NCBI GenBank assembly: GCA_017992575.1
Contig: JAGOOJ010000016.1
Span: 1-15,020 of the forward strand
Source of the DNA: Candidatus Moraniibacteriota bacterium
GTDB taxonomy: Bacteria > Patescibacteriota > Minisyncoccia > Moranbacterales > UBA1568
Direction: 5' to 3'
DNA length: 15,020 nucleotides
Shown: positions 1 through 5,818 of the stretch, one piece after another
How the letters are laid out: every line of letters starts with the position of its first letter
How positions within the stretch are numbered: the stretch's first letter is position 1
Translations under genes and position numbers: made by a program
Notes under the pieces: model-generated
Told to the model about the DNA's origin: nothing
Databases searched by the model: none
Seen by the model: the letters and a program-made list of their open reading frames with translations, nothing else

Positions 1-2
1 CG

Positions 3-542
3 GATGTGTATGTGCCTTGTGAAGTGTGTCAGGGAACACGATATAACGCCAAAACACTGTCTATCGAGTATCGGGGTGAAAATATCGCTGATATTCTCCA
101 GATGACGGTCACTGAAGCGAGACACTTCTTTTTGGACCAGCCGATGATCGAGGAAAAATTGCGGGTATTAGAAGAAGTAGGCTTGGGCTATCTTGTGTTG
201 GGACAGAGTGCTACCAATCTTTCGGGTGGCGAAGCTCAACGTATCAAGCTCGCTACGGAATTGGCTCGCAAATCAACCGGCAAGACGCTTTACATCCTTG
301 ATGAACCAACGATTGGACTGCACTTCGAAGATGTGCGCCGGTTACTTGAAGTTCTCGAGGCGTTGGTAGACAAGGGAAATACGGTGCTGGTTGTTGAACA
401 TAATATTGATGTTATTAAATCAGCTGACTGGGTACTAGAGCTTGGACCAGAGGGCGGGGAAAAGGGTGGCGAACTGGTTTTTGCTGGGACGCCAGAAAAA
501 CTCAAGTCGTGCAAACGCAGTTTCACCGCGAAATATCTCTAA
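3..542 (+). CDS. uvrA: UvrA excinuclease ABC subunit A, C-terminal part (5' end outside window)
   Basis: This is the last 180 or so residues of UvrA, the damage-recognition ATPase of nucleotide excision repair; the gene runs in from the left edge and codon 3-5 (Asp) is already in frame. Visible are the second half-site of a zinc-binding CxxC (CEVCQG near the start), the ABC signature LSGGEAQR, the Walker B stretch LYILDEPTIGLH and the switch histidine in VVEHN. The tail (ELGPEGG, then SFTAKYL) matches the usual end of the family, so the 3' end is complete. The GTG at 6 is not a real start. No partner uvr gene follows; the next 540 bases hold no convincing gene. Identification rests on diagnostic motifs and is very secure. 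Confidence 0.97.
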   Translation, partial: DVYVPCEVCQGTRYNAKTLSIEYRGENIADILQMTVTEARHFFLDQPMIEEKLRVLEEVGLGYLVLGQSATNLSGGEAQRIKLATELARKSTGKTLYILDEPTIGLHFEDVRRLLEVLEALVDKGNTVLVVEHNIDVIKSADWVLELGPEGGEKGGELVFAGTPEKLKSCKRSFTAKYL

Positions 543-550
543 AGATGAAT

Positions 551-596
551 TGAGAATCATGAATCAAGAATCATGGTTCTGAAGACTCTCATTTTT
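551..596 (+). terminator. Weak hairpin plus T-run after uvrA
   Basis: A 5-bp pair (551-555 with 587-591) is followed directly by five T residues at 592-596. The loop holds two copies of the 9-mer AGAATCATG (553-561 and 567-575). The stem is short, so this is only a possible uvrA terminator. The T-run also overlaps the start of the large inverted-repeat element. Confidence 0.3.
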
Positions 597-973
597 CAAA
601 CGAGAAACTCCTCAACCAAGCAACTCCTTTTCTTTGAGAGACATTCTCCCATTCCAAGCAATCCTCTGGTGCCGTCAGAACCCCGGCGCGGTTCTGACTG
701 AACCTTCCGCCAAAACTTTTCGTAAAACGAAAAGACCGTGCTTTTGGCTCCACATTCGCCCCAGAGAATTCTTGGAACGGAGAATGCGAAGTAACAAGCG
801 TTGCTCTTTCTTAGAAACTCTCAAGCAAGAATCTTTCAAAGTAGCCTTGAAGACTGAAGGGGCATGGTTTTTTCGAAGAAAAAGAGTGAGGGCTTCAAAG
901 CAGTCCAGACGCCACGCTGGGGCGGCTCTATGGTACTTTGAAAGGTTGCTTGGTTGAGGAGTTTCACGTTTGA
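596..973. repeat. Structured intergenic element with 29-nt terminal inverted repeats
   Basis: The arms 596-624 and 945-973 are reverse complements with one mismatch in 29 positions; the core is AACTCCTCAACCAAGCAAC. Inside are more pairings. 833-843 pairs with 934-944, immediately next to the right arm. 643-669 pairs imperfectly with 761-786. A perfect 9-bp hairpin lies at 674-682/690-698. An 8-bp hairpin (716-723/727-734) sits inside a 7-bp stem (709-715/742-748). No protein reading across it is credible. It could be a MITE-like mobile remnant (no transposase; no target duplication seen) or a large structured RNA. I recognise no known RNA family in it: the RNase P, tmRNA, SRP and 6S signatures are absent. 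The inverted repeats are seen directly; function is unknown. Confidence 0.75.
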
Positions 974-1020
974 GAGAATGCTTTTAAAAAAGAAACGAAA
1001 CAAGCCTGTATATTTTGAGT

Positions 1021-1052
1021 AAAAAAAGAACACCCTATTGGAAGCGGGGTGT
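1021..1052 (-). terminator. Rho-independent terminator of the minus-strand small gene
   Basis: On the minus strand a 6-bp stem (1052-1047 with 1035-1030, ACACCC/GGGTGT) with an 11-nt loop is followed by TTCTTTTTTT. It lies 30 bases past the stop codon of the 59-aa gene at 1082-1261, which fits termination of that transcript. Confidence 0.7.
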
Positions 1053-1081
1053 CGGCGCTTGGATAGCTGGTTCAGACGGTG

Positions 1082-1261
1082 TCAACCAGGGTAGTCGGGA
1101 TGTTCTGGATTGATCAGACGATTCGCCCGATTTTCCATGCCCTGAAGGTGTGCCAGGAGAGCCCGGCGGTTGGTACGGGAGTGCCAATAGGCACTGACAC
1201 CGATGATGATGGCTACGAATAACAGTACGTAGAGAACTTCGAGATGTTGGGCATGTGACAT
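1082..1261 (-). CDS. Small single-pass membrane protein, 59 aa
   Basis: I do not recognise the family. The 59-aa product begins MSHAQHLEVLYVLLFVAIII, giving one membrane segment at about residues 8-26, followed by a basic stretch (HSRTNRRALLAHLQ) and the tail ENRANRLINPEHPDYPG. This pattern suggests a short N-terminal anchor with a cytoplasmic tail, judged by the positive-inside rule. The reading frame stays open upstream to 1405, but that would run through the -10 and -35 boxes of a consensus promoter at 1325-1353, so the ATG at 1261 is preferred. No strong Shine-Dalgarno is visible before it. The gene is a stand-alone unit: its own promoter, a leader of about 55-60 nt, and its own terminator at 1021-1052. 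That complete unit is the main argument that it is real despite its size. Confidence 0.7.
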   Translation of the reverse strand: MSHAQHLEVLYVLLFVAIIIGVSAYWHSRTNRRALLAHLQGMENRANRLINPEHPDYPG

Positions 1262-1324
1262 GATTTCACTTTCGTGGCTTTGAGGGGCAGGGGAGAAGAT
1301 TGTCAAAAAACTACTTGACCATAC

Positions 1325-1353
1325 AGTATAGCATAAAAATAGATAAAAGTCAA
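1325..1353 (-). promoter_or_regulatory. Consensus sigma-70 promoter for the 59-aa gene
   Basis: Read on the minus strand, TTGACT (1353-1348), a 17-nt spacer and TATACT (1330-1325). The predicted start of transcription is near 1318, about 57 nt before the ATG at 1261. Just downstream, GTCAA and TTGAC can pair to form a small hairpin in the leader. Confidence 0.8.
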
Positions 1354-1402
1354 TGGTGAGATGCTGGGAAGAAAATGGTAAAATAGTATTACTAAATAAT
1401 TT

Positions 1403-1513
1403 CAAAGCTCAAATAACAAATGTCAAATAAAATCTAAAACCTGAATGATTAAAAAGATTATTTTGAGGTTTAAGATTTGTGCCATTGATTTGAAATTTGT
1501 AATTGGGATTTTG
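1403..1513. repeat. AT-rich palindromic intergenic repeat
   Basis: The left arm 1403-1442 and right arm 1466-1513 are imperfect reverse complements built from short reiterated words (CAAA, TCAAAT and their complements), separated by a loop of about 23 nt. This style of CAAAT/ATTTG palindrome is often seen between genes in CPR genomes and resembles a MITE-like repeat. No transposase is linked to it. The right arm contains the -35 box used by the promoter call at 1490-1518. Confidence 0.65.
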
Positions 1514-1518
1514 ATATT
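1490..1518 (+). promoter_or_regulatory. Probable promoter inside the palindromic repeat, giving a leaderless mRNA
   Basis: TTGAAA (1490-1495), a 17-nt spacer and GATATT (1513-1518, 4 of 6 consensus bases). The ATG at 1525 is 7 nt past the -10, where transcription would start, so the mRNA would have essentially no leader. No Shine-Dalgarno precedes that ATG, which fits. The weak -10 keeps confidence moderate. Confidence 0.5.
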
Positions 1519-1524
1519 TCCTTC

Positions 1525-2448
1525 ATGAGTTATCTTCTCGGAAAAAATATCGTAGCGACCGTGACGTACTATGATGTTATGGATTTTCCGTTGTCTGCTT
1601 TCGAAATATGGAAACATCTGTTGGAGTATGACCGGGAGAAAAATCCGCTTACGGAGCCGGTTACTTTGGGGGTGATATGGGCTATGCTTCATTCGGAACA
1701 GTTTGCCGGGAGAATTTGTGAGCAGAACGGATTTTATTTTTTGTCAGGTCGGGAGATGCTGGTACACAAAAGAATCCAGAGTGAAAAATTGTCAGTAGAA
1801 AAATTAAAGGGTATGCGCCGACTGGCTATGATACTGCGTTTTGTTCCTTATGTACGAATGATCGGGGCCACAGGGAGTCTGGCGATGAAACATGGGGTAA
1901 AGGGAAGTGATTGGGATATGTTGGTCGTGCTTCGTTCGGGTAAAATATGGATTGGCCGGACGATTCTCACCGCTTTTCTTCATTTGATTGGCAAACGGCG
2001 TCATGGGGAAAAAATCAGCAATCGAGCCTGCCTTAACTATTTCATTACTGATGATAATCTGGAAATCGCTACGAAAGATCTTTTTTCAGCCCACGAGTAT
2101 CGGTATCTCGTCCCGCTTCTTTCCTTTCCACTTTTTCAGATTTTTGAACTTAAGAATCGTTGGATTCGTTCCTACAAGCCAAACTTCTCATTGACTCAAC
2201 TGCCTAGCCTCTGGTTGGTACAGGAGTGGCCACGCGCCAAGGGTATGCGGGCCTTACTAGAACGGATAATTGATTTTTTCGATCTTGAGGTGTGGTTGGG
2301 ATCCTGGCAGAAAAAAAAGATTGCTCTCAATCCAAAAACTCACCTCGAAGGGAGTTTGATTGACGTCAGTGATCGTTCCCTTGTTTTTCTTCCGAGTCCT
2401 CGTGGACCGCGAGTATTTCAGAAATTTAAGGAGCGTCTTTCGGTATAA
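1525..2448 (+). CDS. wHTH-nucleotidyltransferase-like protein (NTP_transf_2 type)
   Basis: The 307-aa product has an N-terminal region resembling a winged-helix domain (YYDVMDFPLSAFEIWKHL, residues 15-32) and then a minimal nucleotidyltransferase core: GATGSLAMKHGVKGSDWDML (residues 114-133), i.e. the GS...D-x-D pattern with Gly117-Ser118 and metal-binding Asp129 and Asp131. A likely third acidic position lies in LNYFITDD (about 170-177). Proteins of this layout are common in CPR genomes and are annotated only as nucleotidyltransferase-domain proteins; the substrate is not known and I infer none. The start is the only ATG near the open frame's beginning, without a Shine-Dalgarno but correctly placed for a leaderless transcript. 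It ends 7 bases before the -10 of the pilC promoter, so it is a neighbour of the pilus locus rather than clearly part of it. Confidence 0.75.
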   Translation: MSYLLGKNIVATVTYYDVMDFPLSAFEIWKHLLEYDREKNPLTEPVTLGVIWAMLHSEQFAGRICEQNGFYFLSGREMLVHKRIQSEKLSVEKLKGMRRLAMILRFVPYVRMIGATGSLAMKHGVKGSDWDMLVVLRSGKIWIGRTILTAFLHLIGKRRHGEKISNRACLNYFITDDNLEIATKDLFSAHEYRYLVPLLSFPLFQIFELKNRWIRSYKPNFSLTQLPSLWLVQEWPRAKGMRALLERIIDFFDLEVWLGSWQKKKIALNPKTHLEGSLIDVSDRSLVFLPSPRGPRVFQKFKERLSV

Positions 2449-2451
2449 ATG

Positions 2452-2460
2452 TGGTATACT
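2452..2460 (+). promoter_or_regulatory. Extended -10 promoter upstream of pilC
   Basis: TGG followed by TATACT (2455-2460) matches the extended -10 form TGnTATAAT. No good -35 box lies 16-18 nt upstream, as expected for extended -10 promoters. It sits 4 bases past the preceding stop codon. Predicted transcription start is near 2467, leaving a leader of about 105 nt before pilC. Confidence 0.6.
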
Positions 2461-2466
2461 GTATAG

Positions 2467-2572
2467 TACAAACCCGGGGGAACAATTTTGAAAATTTCCG
2501 GGTCTACCTGTGCGTTTCAGCGATTGAACACATCGTTCAAAGTTATGTCACAGGGCAAAAACACATACCAAA
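2467..2572 (+). promoter_or_regulatory. Structured 5' leader of pilC
   Basis: About 105 nt between the predicted transcription start and the pilC ATG. It holds a hairpin with CCCGG (2473-2477) pairing CCGGG (2498-2502) around an A/T-rich loop, and a second hairpin with TTGAAC and GTTCAA around a 5-nt loop near 2524-2540. No ORF, T-run terminator or recognisable riboswitch core is visible. A regulatory role is inference only. Confidence 0.35.
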
Positions 2573-3793
2573 ATGTCGAAGTTTTTCTATACGGCTAAAA
2601 ATGCGACCACGGGAGAGACGTCCGGTGGAGAAAGGGATGCAAAGGACGAAAAGGATCTTGCTCAGGATCTTCGTGCAGAGGGGCTGTTGCTCACGTCTTT
2701 TAAGGAAGAACAAGTAGCCTCTACACTTCAGGTGAAGTTTTTTGATCGTTTTAAAACGGTGCCACTGAAAGAAAAAATGACTTTTACCAGAAACCTTTCG
2801 GTTATGGTTTCTTCTGGATTAACGATTTCACGAGCGGTTCTCAACCTCAGTCTTCAGACCAAGAATAAAACCTTTCGAAAAATGCTCGAAAGCGTCAATG
2901 ACGATTTGCAAGCAGGAAAAACATTGTCCGAGGGGTTGGCCAAGTACCCAACGGTTTTCAATGAACTTTTCGTCAATATGGTGTATGTCGGTGAAGTAAG
3001 CGGAAACCTTGAACAGGTTTTGGATATTTTGGCTCTTCAATTGGAGAAGGAAAATGATTTGCTGTCAAAAGTGCGAGGAGCGCTTATTTACCCATCGGTC
3101 ATCGTGGTCGCTATGATTGGCATCGGAGTGCTCATGCTCACGTATATTCTGCCAAAGATTACGGGAACTTTCAAAGAAATGGATGTCGAGCTTCCGGCAA
3201 CGACAAAGATTATTATGGCCATGAGTGACTTTTTACGTACCAATGCCATATTGAGTATCGTTGTGTTCGTGGCGGTGATCGTTGCTATCAGATTATTTGC
3301 TACTACGAAAACGGGAAAACGCTTTTTTGATTTCCTTTATTTACATTTACCGATTGTTGGCAATATCATTGTCAAAGTAAATTGCGCTCGGTTTGCCCGT
3401 ATTTATAGTTCTCTTCTGAAAAGCGGAGTTTCAGTTGTGAGTGCGCTGACTATTATTTCGAAGACGCTTTCCAATGTGTATTATAAGGACGTCTTGGATG
3501 AAGCGTTGCTTGAGGTGCAAAAAGGAGTGGAACTTTCCAAAGTTATTGGAAAATATGAAAGAATTTTTCCATTGTTGGTATCACAGATTCTTTCTGTCGG
3601 AGAAGAAACAGGAAAGACAGAAACAGTACTACAGCGTTTAGCGGAGTTTTATGAGGAAGAGGTATCGCAGATAACCAAAAATATGTCTTCGATTATTGAG
3701 CCGATACTGATGCTTTTTATCGGTGGAGGCGTGGGATTTTTTGCGGTGGCAATGCTCCAGCCGATGTATAGCGTTCTCGAAAATATCAAATAA
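2573..3793 (+). CDS. pilC: PilC / GspF-family inner-membrane platform protein of the type IV pilus
   Basis: The 406-aa length is normal for PilC, the polytopic inner-membrane protein that couples the assembly ATPase to pilin insertion. An N-terminal cytoplasmic region (FFYTAKNATTGET...) leads into two T2SSF repeats at about 68-190 and 272-396, each with the family motif: VGEVSGNLEQVL (139-150) and VGEETGKTETVL (342-353). Three hydrophobic segments are visible: about 172-193, 226-242 and 374-396. It is the first gene of the pilus locus, followed after 15 bases by a minor pilin gene. No Shine-Dalgarno precedes the ATG. No pilB or pilT motor gene is adjacent, so the motor must be encoded elsewhere. 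Confidence 0.95.
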   Translation: MSKFFYTAKNATTGETSGGERDAKDEKDLAQDLRAEGLLLTSFKEEQVASTLQVKFFDRFKTVPLKEKMTFTRNLSVMVSSGLTISRAVLNLSLQTKNKTFRKMLESVNDDLQAGKTLSEGLAKYPTVFNELFVNMVYVGEVSGNLEQVLDILALQLEKENDLLSKVRGALIYPSVIVVAMIGIGVLMLTYILPKITGTFKEMDVELPATTKIIMAMSDFLRTNAILSIVVFVAVIVAIRLFATTKTGKRFFDFLYLHLPIVGNIIVKVNCARFARIYSSLLKSGVSVVSALTIISKTLSNVYYKDVLDEALLEVQKGVELSKVIGKYERIFPLLVSQILSVGEETGKTETVLQRLAEFYEEEVSQITKNMSSIIEPILMLFIGGGVGFFAVAMLQPMYSVLENIK

Positions 3794-3808
3794 GGCGCTT
3801 TCTCTCGT

Positions 3809-5176
3809 ATGAGTCGTTTACAAAATTCAAAACTCACAGGTAAGCGCCTTCGTGGGTTCAATCTGATTGAATCGCTCGTTTTTCTCTTTCTTTTTTCTGT
3901 TATCAGCGTCGTGTTCTTGCAGACGTATGCGGTGGGGACACGTCTCATCATCGAATCAAAAAATCGTTTAGGAGCGACGTCTTTGGCTAATCAGAAGATT
4001 GAAATTATTCGGAGTATCGCGTATGCCTCGATTGGAACCACTACTGGTATACCCGCAGGAGATTTGGCAGAAGATGAAGTGGTGAGCGTGAATACGACAC
4101 AGTATCACGTTCATACGTTCGTACAATATGTCGATGACAGTTTTGACGGTACAGCGGCGCTTGGTACGGACGCTATTCCGACGGATTACAAGCGCGTTAG
4201 AGTGACGGTCTCTTGGGGAAATCAGGGAAGCGATCAACAAGTGATTATCTTTGGAAATTTTTCACCAAAAGGGGTCGAAACCGCGGGTGGTGGTGGCGTT
4301 CTTTCTCTCAATGTTCTTGATAGTGGAGGTAATGGCGTTTCAGGTGCTACCGTGCATATCGTCAATGTGGCATCGAGTATCGATATTACGGGATCAACTG
4401 ATGCGACGGGAAATTTGACCTTGCCCGGAGCGCCGGCGGGAGTTGAGGCATACAACGTGACCGTCTCAAAAGGTGGTTACTATGGAGCTACTACCTATGA
4501 TCCGTATCCGACATCGGCTTATAATCCAGTGGATGTGCATGGGTCAGTGGTCGCAGGAGTGCTCAATCAAAAGACGATAGTGATGGATCAGTCTTCTGAT
4601 ATCACTTTTTCGACCAAAGATCCATTTGGAACTGATATTCCCAATATCGGCTATACGATTACAGGAGGGCGCATCTTGGGAACAGATCCTATTACGACTG
4701 ATCCAGTATTTGGATTTTCTGATACGGGTACGACGAATGGTTCTGGGCAAGTAGCGTATCCAGATGAAAGTTATGGTCAGTATACAGCAAGTATTTCTGG
4801 GGCTAATTATGAGTTATATAAAATAACTCCAGAGAGTGTTGCATCGAATAGTTTTTCGGCTTTGGCTGGAGTAGCCACTCCAGTGACAGCAGTCCTTTTG
4901 GATAAGAATATCGGTTCTCTTAAGGTTATAGTCAATGACCAATCCAGTGGTAATCCGTTGTTGGGAGCAAGTGTTCATGTCAGTAATGGGACACTACCTT
5001 ATGACGCGACTGTGGTAACCGATCAGTATGGGGTTGCTTATTTTCCTACGGCATTGCCAGCTTTATTAGCGGGGACATATGATGTAGAGGTATCAATGGC
5101 CGGATATTCGGATGAGACCAATTCTGTTACTATCAGTGGCACGCTTCATACGGAGATTATCACTTTAGCGCCATAA
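3809..5176 (+). CDS. Large minor-pilin-like protein: type IV prepilin N-terminus fused to three tandem Ig-like domains
   Basis: The 455-aa product starts with a short basic leader and a class III signal: KRLRG^FNLIESLVFLFLF, with cleavage after Gly16 and the conserved Glu at mature position +5 (Glu21). The hydrophobic helix runs to about residue 44 and a pilin-like head to about 155. After a glycine spacer (159-163) come three similar beta-rich modules at about 164-260, 261-365 and 366-455. Each has a turn of the form T(D/N)xxG followed by a strand (TDATGNLTLP, TNGSGQVAYP, TDQYGVAYFP) and ends in a strand such as KTIVMD, VTAVLLD or TEIITLAP. These resemble carboxypeptidase-regulatory-like/CNA-B-type modules found in surface proteins. 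The position between pilC and the next minor pilin supports a pilus-tip or priming role; adhesion is inference. No clear ribosome-binding site. Confidence 0.85.
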   Translation: MSRLQNSKLTGKRLRGFNLIESLVFLFLFSVISVVFLQTYAVGTRLIIESKNRLGATSLANQKIEIIRSIAYASIGTTTGIPAGDLAEDEVVSVNTTQYHVHTFVQYVDDSFDGTAALGTDAIPTDYKRVRVTVSWGNQGSDQQVIIFGNFSPKGVETAGGGGVLSLNVLDSGGNGVSGATVHIVNVASSIDITGSTDATGNLTLPGAPAGVEAYNVTVSKGGYYGATTYDPYPTSAYNPVDVHGSVVAGVLNQKTIVMDQSSDITFSTKDPFGTDIPNIGYTITGGRILGTDPITTDPVFGFSDTGTTNGSGQVAYPDESYGQYTASISGANYELYKITPESVASNSFSALAGVATPVTAVLLDKNIGSLKVIVNDQSSGNPLLGASVHVSNGTLPYDATVVTDQYGVAYFPTALPALLAGTYDVEVSMAGYSDETNSVTISGTLHTEIITLAP

Positions 5177-5182
5177 AAATTC

Positions 5183-5818
5183 ATGAGCAATTTTTTGTCA
5201 CAAAAACTCAAGGCCATGACCCTCGTTGAGATGCTGGTAGCTATCGGCGTGGTGCTAATTGTGATGGAAGGCTTCTCCTTTCTTTTGATTCGGACGTGGG
5301 AGACGAACAAGTTTATCCTTGAGGAGGGACTAGCCTCTGCCGCGGTCTCCCGATCGACCAATAAAATGGTTATTCAGCTTCGTGGAGTGCAACAGGCTGA
5401 TAATGGTGACTACCCGATCGTATCCGGAGACGATTTTGATTTGGTTTTTTATTGTGATATTGATGATGATGGTGTGGTGGAAAAAGTACACTATTTTCTC
5501 GATTTAGCCACAGATCAGTTGAAACAGGGTGTTAGTAATCCATTAGCGACGAACCCAGTAACCTATCCGGCCGGTGATAGTACGGTTACTACCGTTGCTA
5601 ACTATATTGTCAATGAAAATACTGACCCAGCTTTTTATTATTATAATGCGAACTATCCGAGTGACGTCGTCAATAACCCTCTGACAACACCAGCTACTGT
5701 AGGGGCTATTCAAATGATTCGGGTGCACCTTCTGATCAATATTGATCCGATTCGGGCACCGAATAATGTCAATATGGAGTCGTTTGTTGATTTGCGTAAC
5801 CTGAATATCTATGAATAA
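5183..5818 (+). CDS. PilW/PulJ-like minor pilin
   Basis: The 211-aa product has a prepilin-type N-terminus, KLKA^MTLVEMLVAIGVVLIVM, with Glu at mature +5 (Glu16) and a following hydrophobic helix. The residue before the cleavage point is Ala11 rather than the usual Gly. The head (from about 45) is poorly conserved but has an acidic DIDDDGVVEKVHYFLDL stretch (91-107) like those found in PilW/PulJ-type minor pilins, possibly metal-binding. It starts 6 bases after the previous stop and its last codons overlap the next start by 8 bases, so co-translation with its neighbours is likely. Assignment as a minor pilin is firm; the exact PilW equivalence is a family-level inference. Confidence 0.8.
   Translation: MSNFLSQKLKAMTLVEMLVAIGVVLIVMEGFSFLLIRTWETNKFILEEGLASAAVSRSTNKMVIQLRGVQQADNGDYPIVSGDDFDLVFYCDIDDDGVVEKVHYFLDLATDQLKQGVSNPLATNPVTYPAGDSTVTTVANYIVNENTDPAFYYYNANYPSDVVNNPLTTPATVGAIQMIRVHLLINIDPIRAPNNVNMESFVDLRNLNIYE

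Noticed and set aside
634..957. Open frame of 107 codons inside the inverted-repeat element
   Set aside because: It is basic, low in coherent hydrophobic pattern, has no promoter or Shine-Dalgarno, and its bases are explained by the nested inverted repeats.
596..973. Known structured RNAs (RNase P RNA, tmRNA, 6S, SRP RNA, group I or II intron)
   Set aside because: None of their conserved core sequences could be found on either strand, and no intron-encoded protein is present.
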